Below are positions 32,801-42,687 of a stretch of DNA of 64,000 nt, piece after piece. Numbering within the stretch: position 1 is the first letter of the stretch; every line of letters begins with the position of its first letter. Origin of the DNA: Lachnospira rogosae (lineage in GTDB: Bacteria > Bacillota > Clostridia > Lachnospirales > Lachnospiraceae); contig NZ_JBBMER010000004.1 of NCBI RefSeq assembly GCF_040096455.1, positions 292,992-356,991 on the forward strand, written 5' to 3'. Under the pieces are notes generated by a model. It was not told the DNA's origin. It did not search any database and saw only the letters and a list, made by a program, of their open reading frames with translations. The position numbers and the translations under genes were made by a program.

Positions 32801-33895
32801 TTAATAATTCTTTACAGCGTTGACAGCTTCATCTTTGGATAGTTGGTAATCTTCAATGAGTTTATTAACAGTGTCATCATCTGATAGGTTCATATCTTTG
32901 CATAATTTGATAAAAGCGTTGATACCTTTGGTAAGTTCGAGTTGCTTGCCCTCATTAAATCCAATTTGTCTACCTTGAGCCAATCCGAGCTGTTTACCCT
33001 CAGCGATACCCAATTGCCGTCCTTCTTCCTTAACGATTTCAAGATGACCTTCTTCGTCATATTCATAAATGCTCACAGTAATCACTTCCTCCCTGTGATT
33101 TCTAAAAAATTCAGACAATACATTTTCAGCTATACATTCATCAACTGCCTCAGTAACAGCAGTGCGGATATCAATCTTCTCAACATCGGTCTTAACACGC
33201 ACTTTATTAACAAATATCATATAGTCCTTAAGCGTTTCGCATTTAGAAAGAAATTCAGAACTATATGTATGTATATTAGAATTGCTAACAGAATTATCAT
33301 TAATATTAGAATTAAAAGTACGGGATTTATTACCCGCATTATTATCAGTGTTAATATTAATAACCCTTACCATAAGCTCCAACTCCGGACAATCTATGTT
33401 CTTCTCATACATATCCGATAATCGAAGAATACTTTCTGCTTCAAGCGGCTGCTTTCCATTATAAAATGTAACGAAATGCGGTACTGGAATTTTAAGCGTT
33501 GTACTCCTGTGCAAATCACTATTGTTATACATCTGTCTGTATACATCAGATAAATAGTGCAGAAATCGCAACGGCATATTAGGATTACGGCTTGACTGCT
33601 GTTCAAACATATACAAATCCTGCCCGAACACAAATGAAGCATCGTTTTTATACTTCATATATACGCCACCTTTAAGGGTGGTAACAGTTAAATCGTTTAC
33701 ATTAGTGTAATTTGTGTCATTTAATCCATTATAAAGGTCAAGCAGATTATTCTTATCCCTATATAAAAGACAGAATACATTGTCTTTATATTGCCTTATT
33801 TCAGTTGATTGTCTGATTGCACCAGCATTTATACTGTTATTTTGTGGGTGTAAAGCTTGCTTAGTATTGTTAGTATAATTATTTAATTTTCTCAT
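32801..33895 (-). CDS. Rpn-family PD-(D/E)XK nuclease / putative transposase
   Basis: The 364 residues fit the Rpn (YhgA-like) group, recombination-promoting PD-(D/E)XK nucleases. The probable active site is D...SFVFGQDLYMFEQQS (residues about 85-100). Other features are the family's FLHYLSDVYRQM helix, VPHFVTFYNGKQ, a C-terminal EGHLEIVKEEGRQLGIAEG repeat-like coiled segment, and an Asn/Ser-rich linker near 190-210. It is a single gene convergent with flagellin, with a truncated near-identical copy 340 bp upstream of its start. Rpn proteins act on DNA; no partner is visible. Confidence 0.8.
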   Translation of the reverse strand: MRKLNNYTNNTKQALHPQNNSINAGAIRQSTEIRQYKDNVFCLLYRDKNNLLDLYNGLNDTNYTNVNDLTVTTLKGGVYMKYKNDASFVFGQDLYMFEQQSSRNPNMPLRFLHYLSDVYRQMYNNSDLHRSTTLKIPVPHFVTFYNGKQPLEAESILRLSDMYEKNIDCPELELMVRVININTDNNAGNKSRTFNSNINDNSVSNSNIHTYSSEFLSKCETLKDYMIFVNKVRVKTDVEKIDIRTAVTEAVDECIAENVLSEFFRNHREEVITVSIYEYDEEGHLEIVKEEGRQLGIAEGKQLGLAQGRQIGFNEGKQLELTKGINAFIKLCKDMNLSDDDTVNKLIEDYQLSKDEAVNAVKNY

Positions 33896-34239
33896 AAGTT
33901 CTCCAATCTTGGTAAATAATGTTAGATATCATATTTAGTTCAATAAAACACAATTACTTTAAATTGAAGAATTCATATCTTTATATTATCATTAGTAAAT
34001 ATGTATGACAAGCATATTAAAAATGTTGCATTATAAGTGGTTGTTTTATTGATTGTTAAATATGATAGCTGGATATTTGATATAGATATTTATAAATAGT
34101 CTATGTAGCATTAATATTTAATATATAAAATGTTATAAGATTATCTGTAAATAAAGATTATTTACATACAACACCCAATATTTATAACTGAATTATATTG
34201 AGTGTTGTACCTAGGTTAAAGTGTTATATACACAAGTAG
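33896..34239. other. AT-rich spacer between the two Rpn copies
   Basis: No gene is seen. The spacer holds an imperfect inverted repeat at 34167-34209 (15-base arms, TACAACACCCAATAT and ATATTGAGTGTTGTA, 14 matching) just past the stop of the truncated copy, probably its terminator without a clear U-run. Confidence 0.4.
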
Positions 34240-35187
34240 TTAATGGTTCTTTAAGGCTTTGACAGCTTCATCTTTGGATAGCTGGTAATCTTCAATCAGT
34301 TTATTAACGATGTCATCATCTGATAGGTTCATATCTTTACATAGTTTTATAAAAGCATTGATACCTTTATTTAAGCCTTCTGCAAGTCCAAGTTGTCTAC
34401 CCTCAGCGATACCCAATTGCCTGCCTTCTTCCTTAACGATTTCAAGATGACCTTCCTCATCGTATTCATAAATGCTTACAGCAATCACTTCCTCCCTGTG
34501 ATTTCTAAAAAATTCCGACAATACATTCTCAGCAATACACTCATCAACCGCTTCGGTAACAGCAGTACGGATATCAAGCCTTTCAACATCTGTCTTAACA
34601 CGCACTTTATTAACGAATGACATATAGTCCTTAAGAGTTTCGCATTTAGAAAGAAATTCAGAGCTGTATGTAAATGAATTAGTGTTATCTGAACTGACTT
34701 TATTATTAGAATTATGAAACTCATCTGATTGATTAGTACCATTAATAATATGGTTCTTTTCAGTGTCCAATAATTTTTTATTAATAATAGCTCCCGTGTT
34801 AATATTAATAACCCTTACCATAAGCTCTAACTCTGGACAGTCAATTTCCTTCTCATACATATCAGATAATCGAAGAATACTCTCTGCTTCAAGCGGCTGT
34901 TTACCGTTATAAAATGTAACAAAATGTGGTACTGGAATTTTAAGCGTTGTACTCCTGTGCAAATCACTATTGTTGTACATCTGCCTGTACACGTCAGATA
35001 AATAATGTAGAAATCGCAACGGCATATTAGGGTTACGGCTTGACTGCTGTTCAAACATATACAAATCCTGCCCGAACACAAATGAAGCATCGTTTTTATA
35101 CTTCATATACACGCCACCTTTAAGGGTGGTAACAGTTAAATCGTCTACATTAGTGTAATTCGTGTCATTATGTCTATATTCTATCAT
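34240..35187 (-). pseudogene. 5'-truncated second copy of the Rpn nuclease gene
   Basis: The 315-residue frame is nearly identical to the protein at 32801-33895 from DTNYTNV (residue about 60 there) to the C terminus, differing mainly in the polar linker near residues 145-170 and in the length of the GRQLG repeats. The first 60 or so residues of the full copy are missing; similarity stops at about 35168 and the remaining MIEYRHN codons come from unrelated sequence with no clear ribosome site. The predicted active-site region (SFVFGQDLYMFEQQS) is kept, so a short active protein cannot be excluded. Confidence 0.65.
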
Positions 35188-35449
35188 CGGGAAAAAGTTA
35201 TGACAAGAAGAACAATATTGTTATTTGTGCTGGCTATGCACTAGATAATTAAGACTAATGATATATCATTATAATAAAATATTACGCGTAATATATATTA
35301 TATATAACATACATACAATACAAATGCAATACTAAAAAGATGAAAAATAAAAAAAGGAAATTATCTGTTTTTGTTGAATATTTAAAAAGTAGGCAGTTTT
35401 TTGGCGTTTGTATGCGTGATTATGTATTGCGCAGAAATGAGGGTGAAGT

Positions 35450-36457
35450 ATGAATATCAGAGAACAGCAGGAGAGCAGAGAACACGAGTATATGAGTCCA
35501 TATGCCAGTTTCAGTGATGAATCAAGGGGCAGGGATAAGCCAGAGCCACAGTGCGATATGCGCACGATTTATCAAAGGGACAGGGATAGAATATTACATA
35601 GTAAGTCATTTAGAAGACTGAAGCATAAGACACAGGTATTTCTTGCACCAGAGGGAGATCATTACAGGACAAGACTTACCCATACGCTGGAGGTTGCCCA
35701 GATAGCAAGAAGCATTTCAAGAGCGTTAAGACTTAACGAAGATTTGACAGAAGCTATTGCACTGGGACATGATCTGGGGCATACGCCATTTGGACACGCA
35801 GGTGAGAGAACGCTTAATGAGATATGTCCGTTAGGGTTCAGTCATTACAGGCAGAGCATAAGAGTTGTTGAATTCTTGGAAAAAGATGGAGCAGGACTTA
35901 ATCTTACGTGGGAAGTAAGAGATGGCATTGTTAATCATAGAACAGCAGGCCGCCCATCAACGCTGGAAGGCAAGGTAGTAAGGCTTTCCGATAAGATTGC
36001 ATACATCAACCACGATATAGATGATGCCATAAGGGCAAGGATATTTTCCGAGGACTATATACCTAAGGAATATACAGACGTGTTGGGAACAACTACCAAG
36101 AGCAGGCTTAATACGCTTATAAGCGATATAATAAAGTGCAGTATTGACAAGGATGATATTATAATGTCTGATACGGTACATAAGGCGATGACAGATTTAA
36201 GGCAGTTTATGTTTGACAAATTGTATACCAATCCAGCCGCAAAGAGCGAGGAAGTTAAGGTGTGCAAGCTCATAACAGAACTTTATAATTATTATATTGA
36301 TAATATTGAGGAGCTTCCTGACAATTACAAACGCTTCATATATGAAAGAGGCGAGAAGCCAGAGCGGGTTGTATGCGATTATATAGCAGGAATGAGCGAC
36401 CAGTATTCTATAAGCAGGTTTGAGAATATATTTGTTCCTAAAGCCTGGAAAGGCTAG
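35450..36457 (+). CDS. dgt: HD-domain dGTPase-like triphosphohydrolase
   Basis: The 335 residues carry the HD metal site: RTRLTHTLEVAQIAR, then GHDLGHTPFGHAGE, and a later conserved D in VVRLSDKIAYINHDIDDA. The opening RTIYQRDRDRILHSKSFRRLKHKTQVF is typical of deoxyguanosinetriphosphate triphosphohydrolase-like proteins, which hydrolyse dNTPs. It leads a unit with dnaG (15 bp downstream) and rpoD, an arrangement common in Clostridia. The ribosome site is GAGGGTGA. Confidence 0.93.
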   Translation: MNIREQQESREHEYMSPYASFSDESRGRDKPEPQCDMRTIYQRDRDRILHSKSFRRLKHKTQVFLAPEGDHYRTRLTHTLEVAQIARSISRALRLNEDLTEAIALGHDLGHTPFGHAGERTLNEICPLGFSHYRQSIRVVEFLEKDGAGLNLTWEVRDGIVNHRTAGRPSTLEGKVVRLSDKIAYINHDIDDAIRARIFSEDYIPKEYTDVLGTTTKSRLNTLISDIIKCSIDKDDIIMSDTVHKAMTDLRQFMFDKLYTNPAAKSEEVKVCKLITELYNYYIDNIEELPDNYKRFIYERGEKPERVVCDYIAGMSDQYSISRFENIFVPKAWKG

Positions 36458-36472
36458 AAAGAAGAGTTAATA

Positions 36473-38227
36473 ATGTATTCAAGTGAAGTAATAGAAGAGG
36501 TAATATCAAGAAATGATATAGTTGATGTTATTTCAGGATATATAAAACTTAAGAAAAATGGAAGTTCATATGTTGGGCTTTGTCCATTCCATAATGAGAA
36601 GTCGCCATCATTTTCTGTGTCTGGCACGAAGCAGATGTATCACTGTTTTGGCTGTGGAGTTGGAGGAAATGTAATAACATTTGTAATGGAATATGAGAAT
36701 TATACATTTCCAGAAGCAGTAAAAATGCTTGGAGAACGTGCAGGAATGGAACTTCCTGAGACAGATTATTCCGCAGAGGACAGAAAAGACAGGGATATAA
36801 AGACAAGGCTTTTGGAGATTAATAAAATAGCGGCGACTTATTATTATCATCAGTTAAAGTCAGAAGCTGGAAAGTCAGGGCTTGATTACCTTGTAAAGAG
36901 AGGTCTGTCGGATAAGACTATCAACAGCTTTGGACTGGGATATGCACCGCAGTCAACGGGTGAGCTGTATCGTATGTTAAAGGATAAAGGTTATGATGAT
37001 GGGATTCTAAAAGAATCGGGTCTTTTTACATACGAAAAAGGTGTGAGGGATAAGTTCTGGAACAGGGTAATATTCCCTATAATGGATATTAATAATAAGG
37101 TTATAGGCTTTGGCGGAAGAGTAATGGGAGATGCGAAACCTAAGTATCTTAATTCGCCAGAGACCAAGCTGTTTGATAAAAGCAGGAATTTGTATGGGCT
37201 AAATGCGGCAAGAACAGCAAGAAAGAATAACCTTATAATATGTGAGGGCTATATGGATGTAATATCCCTTCATCAGGCTGGATTTACGCAGGCAGTGGCA
37301 TCGCTTGGAACGGCACTGACACCGGGACACGCACGACTTATGAAAAGGTATACTGACAATGTTCTTATAACCTATGATAGTGATGAGGCAGGTGTGAAAG
37401 CTGCGTTAAGGGCAATTCCGATACTTAAAGAGGCAGGTTTGTCCACAAGAGTTATTAATATGCGGCCATATAAAGACCCTGATGAATTCATCAAGGCATT
37501 AGGTACAGAAAGCTTTCAGGACAGAATAGATAAGGCACAGAACAGCTTTATGTATGAAATTGGAATAATAGAGAAGAATTATAACAGAAGTGATCCTGAG
37601 GGCGAAACGTCATTTGAGAAAGAAGTAGCTTCCAGGCTTGTTGTATTTAAGGAAAAGCTTGAGAGGGAGAATTATCTTAAGGCGGTGTGCAGGCAGTATA
37701 TGATTCCGGAAGACGGAATGAGGGATATGGTCATAAGGCTTGGAAGCAATGAAGGCATTATGGCAAAGCACGACACATATACGGCTAAGGAGAATACTCC
37801 TATAAGGAAGAAACGCGAAAATGGTGTAAGACAGGCAGAGAAGATTTTGCTGACGTGGATGATTGAAGATGGTGACATTTATGAGAAGGTCAGTAAGTTT
37901 ATAAGTCCTGATGATTTTGTAGATCCGGTATTTAAAGATGTAGCAGCTAAGATATATGAACAATACGAGACTGGGCAGATTAATCCTGCGGCGATTATCA
38001 GTTCATATATGGATACAAGTATGCACAATGAAATAGCGGCTATGTTTAGTGCAGAATTAAGTGACTCCCTTAACAAGCTTGAGAGGGAGAAGACGCTTAA
38101 TGATACAGTTATAAAGGTCAAGAAGAATAGTCTTGATACTAAGCTTGATAATGCTACAGATGCAAGAGCTATGCAGGACATTATCAATCAGCAGATGAAG
38201 CTTAATAATATTCATATTAATTTGTAA
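36473..38227 (+). CDS. dnaG: DNA primase
   Basis: DnaG lays RNA primers at the replication fork. The 584 residues show the CHC2 zinc finger (LCPFHNEKSPSFSV...YHCFGCGVGGN), the catalytic core (LGYAP, FGGRVMGDAKPKYLNSPET), the TOPRIM domain with E in ICEGYMDVIS and DSDEAG, and a helicase-binding C-terminal region (ILLTWMIEDGDIY...). It lies between dgt and rpoD, the classical macromolecular-synthesis order of Firmicutes. Confidence 0.95.
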   Translation: MYSSEVIEEVISRNDIVDVISGYIKLKKNGSSYVGLCPFHNEKSPSFSVSGTKQMYHCFGCGVGGNVITFVMEYENYTFPEAVKMLGERAGMELPETDYSAEDRKDRDIKTRLLEINKIAATYYYHQLKSEAGKSGLDYLVKRGLSDKTINSFGLGYAPQSTGELYRMLKDKGYDDGILKESGLFTYEKGVRDKFWNRVIFPIMDINNKVIGFGGRVMGDAKPKYLNSPETKLFDKSRNLYGLNAARTARKNNLIICEGYMDVISLHQAGFTQAVASLGTALTPGHARLMKRYTDNVLITYDSDEAGVKAALRAIPILKEAGLSTRVINMRPYKDPDEFIKALGTESFQDRIDKAQNSFMYEIGIIEKNYNRSDPEGETSFEKEVASRLVVFKEKLERENYLKAVCRQYMIPEDGMRDMVIRLGSNEGIMAKHDTYTAKENTPIRKKRENGVRQAEKILLTWMIEDGDIYEKVSKFISPDDFVDPVFKDVAAKIYEQYETGQINPAAIISSYMDTSMHNEIAAMFSAELSDSLNKLEREKTLNDTVIKVKKNSLDTKLDNATDARAMQDIINQQMKLNNIHINL

Positions 38228-38252
38228 TATATGCGAAAGGTGGACCATTGTA

Positions 38253-39515
38253 ATGGCAGATAAGAAAGAAAACTTAATCGAAGAAGAAGTAAAAGAAACT
38301 AAAAAAGCAACAAGAAAGAAGAAATCAGACGAAGATAGTGCTAAGAGCACAGCCAAGAAGCCAAGAAAAGGCAAGGAAGGTGCAGAAGCTGAACTTACAG
38401 AAGAAGAAAAAGCACAGGCTATTCAGGAAAAATTTATGGAAAAATGCAGAGGAATACTTGCAATAGCCAAGAAGAAAAAGAATGTCCTTGATTATAAGGA
38501 AATTATGAACTATTTTCAGGATACTGATTTTGAAGCAGATAAAATGGAAAAGGTATTTGAATTCCTTGAAGCTTGTAATGTAGATGTTAAGATGAATGAT
38601 GATGAAGTTGAGGAGGACGATATCCTTCTTGATGATGAAGATGATATAGATATTGAAAAGATTGATTTATCTGTACCAGATGGTATTGGCCTTGAAGATC
38701 CTGTAAGAATGTACTTAAAAGAGATTGGTAAAGTTCCACTTTTAAGTGCAGAGGAAGAGATTGAGTACGCTAAGAGAATGGAACAGGGTGATGAGGAAGC
38801 TAAGAAAAGACTAGCAGAGGCTAACTTACGTCTTGTTGTAAGTATTGCAAAACGTTATGTTGGAAGAGGAATGCAGTTCCTTGACCTTATTCAGGAAGGT
38901 AACCTCGGTCTTATTAAGGCTGTTGAAAAGTTCGATTACCGTAAGGGATATAAGTTCTCAACATATGCTACATGGTGGATAAGACAGGCTATCACAAGAG
39001 CTATTGCTGACCAGGCAAGAACAATCCGTATTCCAGTTCATATGGTAGAAACTATCAACAAGCTTGTAAGAGTACAAAGACAGCTTTTACAGGAATTAGG
39101 AAGAGAGCCATCTCCAGAAGAAATAGCAGAGACTATGGATATCCCGGTTGAGAGAGTGAGGGAAATCCAGAAGATTTCACAAGAGCCGGTTTCGCTTGAA
39201 ACACCTATCGGTGAAGAGGAAGACAGCCACCTTGGTGACTTTATTCAGGATGATAATGTTCCAGTACCAGCAGAAGCCGCAGCTTCAACACTTCTTAAGG
39301 AACAGCTTGTAGAAGTTCTTGGAACACTTACAGACAGAGAACAGAAGGTATTAAGACTTCGTTTTGGTATGGACGATGGAAGGGCAAGAACTCTTGAAGA
39401 AGTTGGTAAAGAATTCAATGTTACAAGAGAACGTATCAGACAGATTGAAGCCAAGGCATTAAGAAAGTTAAGACATCCAAGCAGAAGCCGCAAGCTTAAG
39501 GATTATCTTGACTAA
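38253..39515 (+). CDS. rpoD: RNA polymerase primary sigma factor (SigA)
   Basis: The 420 residues include a lysine/glutamate-rich N terminus, region 1.1, an acidic tract (DEVEEDDILLDDEDD), region 1.2 (DPVRMYLKEIGKVPLL), region 2 (LRLVVSIAKRYVGRG, YKFSTYATWWIRQAITRAI for -10 recognition), region 3, and region 4.2 (EEVGKEFNVTRERIRQIEAKALRKLR for -35 recognition). It recognises promoters of the TTGACA/TATAAT form, which agrees with those listed here. GAAAGGTGG precedes the ATG. Confidence 0.97.
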   Translation: MADKKENLIEEEVKETKKATRKKKSDEDSAKSTAKKPRKGKEGAEAELTEEEKAQAIQEKFMEKCRGILAIAKKKKNVLDYKEIMNYFQDTDFEADKMEKVFEFLEACNVDVKMNDDEVEEDDILLDDEDDIDIEKIDLSVPDGIGLEDPVRMYLKEIGKVPLLSAEEEIEYAKRMEQGDEEAKKRLAEANLRLVVSIAKRYVGRGMQFLDLIQEGNLGLIKAVEKFDYRKGYKFSTYATWWIRQAITRAIADQARTIRIPVHMVETINKLVRVQRQLLQELGREPSPEEIAETMDIPVERVREIQKISQEPVSLETPIGEEEDSHLGDFIQDDNVPVPAEAAASTLLKEQLVEVLGTLTDREQKVLRLRFGMDDGRARTLEEVGKEFNVTRERIRQIEAKALRKLRHPSRSRKLKDYLD

Positions 39516-39543
39516 TTAACCAATAAGATAACAAGGAAAATGT

Positions 39544-40356
39544 ATGAACAATATTATTAATATATCTGAGAGATTAAAATGTGCTGCAAGCCTTGTTAAT
39601 AAAGGTGCAAGAGTAGCAGATATCGGCACAGATCATGCATATCTTCCAATATATCTTGTCCAGAATGGAATAAGTAATAAAGTATATGCATGTGATGTAA
39701 GAAAAGAACCATTAAGACGTGCACAGCTGCACATTGATGAATATGGACTTTCAGATAAGATAACTACACAGCTTTGTGACGGGCTTAAAGGTATTAATAA
39801 AGGTGACGTTGATACAGTAACTATATGCGGTATGGGCGGAAAGCTTATGAAGAGTATATTACAGGCAGGTATAGACAAGCTTGGGTATAATACCCAGCTT
39901 GTCTTATCTGCACAGTCAGAATTAAGGGATTTCCGTGCATATCTTTTAGAAGCTGGCATAGATATTAAGTCAGAACATATTCTATTAGAAGACGGAAAAT
40001 ATTACTTTATATTTGACTGTGTATACAACACGCCATATGAACAGCATTTTAATAAAAATGTTGTTAATGCAGATGACATTTATAAAAATGATAATCAGAA
40101 TAATAATGAAAAGAATAATAATGAAAAAAAGATTACAGCTTACACTGAGGAAGAATTAAGATATGGAAAATACCTTCTTGATAATAAGTCAGAAGTGCTT
40201 TATGAGTATCTTAATAAAGAACTTATGAGTTGTAATAATATTAGAGATAATCTTCTTAATAAAGAACAGTCAGTGTCTGTGAAGAATAGAATCAAGGCTA
40301 TTGATGAAGATATTGCTGTTATTAATAAGGCGTTAGGAAGATGGAAGGAGCAATAA
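39544..40356 (+). CDS. trmK: tRNA (adenine(22)-N1)-methyltransferase
   Basis: TrmK (formerly COG2384) methylates N1 of A22 in tRNA with SAM. The 270 residues have the Rossmann SAM site (VADIGTDHAYLPIYLV), ACDVRKEPLRRAQ, and TICGMGGKLM, which replaces the usual motif IV. An Asn/Lys-rich insertion (about residues 175-200) precedes the C-terminal coiled coil. It follows rpoD by 28 bp, as in many Firmicutes, and its stop abuts the next start. Confidence 0.9.
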   Translation: MNNIINISERLKCAASLVNKGARVADIGTDHAYLPIYLVQNGISNKVYACDVRKEPLRRAQLHIDEYGLSDKITTQLCDGLKGINKGDVDTVTICGMGGKLMKSILQAGIDKLGYNTQLVLSAQSELRDFRAYLLEAGIDIKSEHILLEDGKYYFIFDCVYNTPYEQHFNKNVVNADDIYKNDNQNNNEKNNNEKKITAYTEEELRYGKYLLDNKSEVLYEYLNKELMSCNNIRDNLLNKEQSVSVKNRIKAIDEDIAVINKALGRWKEQ

Positions 40357-41964
40357 ATGCTTTTATCACAGATGGCAGCAGAAGCCGCAAAAGATTACAA
40401 ATATGATATTATTCTTGCTAATGTCAACGGCAAGCTTACAGAGATATCAGATATGGATATAACGGATGAAAAGGTGGAATTTATTACTGTAGGAGAAACT
40501 ATGGGTAATGAGGCGTATAAAAGAAGCGTACTTCTTTTAATGCTCAATGCAATACATAAGCTTGATACAGATAATAAAATCAAGAGAGTTACAGTTGAAT
40601 TCTCTCTTAGCAAAGGTCTTTATTGCGATATAAAGGGTGATTTTGAGATTACAGAAGAATTTCTTAATAAAGTAAAAGAAGTTATGAGAGCTGATGTTAA
40701 GAAAAACCTGCCTATTAAGAAGCAGGGAATGAAGACATCAGAGGCTATTAAGCTGTTCAAGAAGTTCGGAATGGAAGATAAGACACAGTTATTCAAATAT
40801 AGAATTAGTTCTTATGTTAATGTATACAGCATAGAGGGTTATTACGATTACTTCTATGGTTATATGGCAGCTAATACAGGAATATTAAAGACATTTGACA
40901 TATTCCAGTATGATAAGGGCTTTGTTCTTCAGTTGCCAACTAAAGAAAATCCGGAAACAGTGCCGGAATTTGCACCACAGGCTAAGCTTTTTAATGTACT
41001 TATGGAAAGAAGCGAGTGGGCAGATATGCTTGGTGTTGATACAGTTGCATCATTGAATAAGCATATAATAAGCGGGGATATTAATTCACTTATTCTTGTT
41101 CAGGAAGCGTTACAGGAGCAGAAGATTGTTGAGATTGTTAATCAGATAAAAGAAAGGGAAGGCGTTAAATTCATTATGATAGCCGGACCATCTTCATCTG
41201 GAAAGACAACATTTTCACACAGATTATCTATACAGTTAAGAGCAAGTGGATTTAAGCCACACGCAATTGGGGTTGATAATTATTTCGTGGAGAGAGAGCA
41301 GACACCTGTTGATGAAAATGGAGAGTACAATTTTGAGGATTTACATGCAATAGACATAAAGCTTTTTAATGACCATATGAATGCATTGCTAAGAGGTGAA
41401 AAGGTTGAGATACCTCAGTTTAATTTCCTTACAGGAAGGAAAGAATACAATGGTGATTATATACAGCTTGGGGAAGAAGATATTCTTGTTATTGAGGGTA
41501 TACACTGCCTTAATGATGAATTATCCTACGCACTTCCAGTTGAAAGCAAGTTTAAAATCTATATAAGTGCACTTACACAGCTTAATGTTGACGAGCATAA
41601 CAGAGTTGCTACAACAGATGGACGTCTTATAAGACGTATGGCAAGGGATTACAGAACAAGAGGAGCTTCTGCCAAGAGAACACTTTCAATGTGGGAGTCG
41701 GTTAGAAAAGGTGAAGAAAAGAATATCTTTCCATTTCAGGAAGAAGCAGATGCTATGTTTAATTCGGCTATGGCATATGAGCTATGTATATTAAAGCCAA
41801 TAGTAGAGCCTTTACTTTTCTCAATAACAGAAGATGACCCGGAATATCAGGAAGCTAAGAGGTTGCTTAAGTTCTTAGCGTACTTCCTTCCTTGTCAGGC
41901 AGACAATGTTCCGATTAATTCTATAATGAGAGAATTTATTGGGGGAGGATGTTTTAGGGTTTAG
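40357..41964 (+). CDS. Uridine kinase-like nucleoside kinase with N-terminal ThrRS-like domain
   Basis: The 535 residues combine an N-terminal TGS/ThrRS-editing-like half (about 1-230) with a phosphoribulokinase/uridine kinase domain from about 260: P-loop GPSSSGKTTFSHRL, VDNYFVERE, EDLHAIDIKLFNDHM, VIEGIHCLN and RRMARDYRTRG. This fusion is common in Clostridia and Thermotoga and probably phosphorylates a nucleoside. The start codon immediately follows the trmK stop, so they are co-translated. Confidence 0.85.
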   Translation: MLLSQMAAEAAKDYKYDIILANVNGKLTEISDMDITDEKVEFITVGETMGNEAYKRSVLLLMLNAIHKLDTDNKIKRVTVEFSLSKGLYCDIKGDFEITEEFLNKVKEVMRADVKKNLPIKKQGMKTSEAIKLFKKFGMEDKTQLFKYRISSYVNVYSIEGYYDYFYGYMAANTGILKTFDIFQYDKGFVLQLPTKENPETVPEFAPQAKLFNVLMERSEWADMLGVDTVASLNKHIISGDINSLILVQEALQEQKIVEIVNQIKEREGVKFIMIAGPSSSGKTTFSHRLSIQLRASGFKPHAIGVDNYFVEREQTPVDENGEYNFEDLHAIDIKLFNDHMNALLRGEKVEIPQFNFLTGRKEYNGDYIQLGEEDILVIEGIHCLNDELSYALPVESKFKIYISALTQLNVDEHNRVATTDGRLIRRMARDYRTRGASAKRTLSMWESVRKGEEKNIFPFQEEADAMFNSAMAYELCILKPIVEPLLFSITEDDPEYQEAKRLLKFLAYFLPCQADNVPINSIMREFIGGGCFRV

Positions 41965-41994
41965 AAAAATAATAGCAAATGTATATACAAATGC

Positions 41995-42023
41995 TTGCAT
42001 AGTATGGCGGAAAATATTATAAT
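41995..42023 (+). promoter_or_regulatory. Promoter of the toxin-antitoxin pair
   Basis: TTGCAT at 41995-42000 and a perfect TATAAT at 42018-42023 are 17 bp apart. The predicted start falls just before GAAGGGAG, giving a short leader. Confidence 0.7.
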
Positions 42024-42048
42024 TATTATACAGAAGGGAGTGAATATT

Positions 42049-42309
42049 ATGGCACAGATTAGTTTACGTGTAGATGATGAGATAAAGCATAAAGCAGAGA
42101 AAACATTAGACGAAATAGGACTAAGTATGTCAACAGCAATTAATATATTCTTAAAAACAGTTGTCAGGGAAAACCGTATTCCTTTTGAACTTACAGCTGA
42201 CCCATTCTATAGTAAGTATAATATAGAAGAATTGGAAAGACGTGTGGCAAATATACGTTCAGGTAAAAGTACTTTAAAGGAGCACGAATTAATAGAGGAG
42301 GATGAGTGA
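42049..42309 (+). CDS. relB: RelB/DinJ-family antitoxin
   Basis: The 86-residue ribbon-helix-helix protein starts MAQISLRVDDEIKHKAEKTLDEIGLSMSTAINIFLK, the RelB/DinJ DNA-binding pattern. A C-terminal acidic tail would wrap the toxin. It binds its own promoter and neutralises the downstream YoeB-like toxin. GGAG at about 42037 supports ATG 42049 rather than ATG 41995. The toxin start overlaps its stop codon. Confidence 0.9.
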   Translation: MAQISLRVDDEIKHKAEKTLDEIGLSMSTAINIFLKTVVRENRIPFELTADPFYSKYNIEELERRVANIRSGKSTLKEHELIEEDE

Positions 42310-42569
42310 GAAAATTATGGGGAGATGAGGCTTGGCAAGAATATCTTAATTGGCAGACACAGGATAAGAAGATGCTAAAAAAGATAAATAGATTATTGAT
42401 GGATATTGACAGAAATGGATATCAATGTATAGGAAAGCCAGAGCCTCTTAGTGGCAATTTACAAGGATATTGGAGTGTTAGAATTGATGAGAAGAATAGG
42501 ATTGTTTTCAGAATAGAAAATAATAATATTGAAATCATACAATGTGGAACGCACTATAGGGATAAGTAG
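42306..42569 (+). CDS. yoeB: Txe/YoeB-family mRNA endonuclease toxin
   Basis: The 87 residues match YoeB: LWGDEAWQEYLNWQ at the start, INRLLMDIDRNGYQCIGKPEPL (catalytic Glu), YWSVRIDEKNRIVF (catalytic Arg) and the terminal HYRDK (His-Tyr pair). YoeB cleaves mRNA on the ribosome. It starts at GTG within the last codons of the antitoxin (GTGA overlap), which couples translation. Active-site residues are intact. Confidence 0.92.
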   Translation: MRKLWGDEAWQEYLNWQTQDKKMLKKINRLLMDIDRNGYQCIGKPEPLSGNLQGYWSVRIDEKNRIVFRIENNNIEIIQCGTHYRDK

Positions 42570-42581
42570 AAAATATGGAGT

Positions 42582-42630
42582 AAAAGAATACTCGGTCACA
42601 ACCGACTCGGTTGTGACCGAGTATTCTTTT
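42582..42630. terminator. Strong bidirectional terminator
   Basis: A perfect 22-bp stem: 42582-42603 (AAAAGAATACTCGG...) pairs with 42609-42630 (...CCGAGTATTCTTTT) around the loop GACTC, with T-runs on both strands. It separates the toxin gene from convergent tyrA. Confidence 0.92.
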
Positions 42631-42687
42631 GAAATTAACTTGTAACGAAAACAATAGAAATTGTTATATAGCTATATATAACATATA

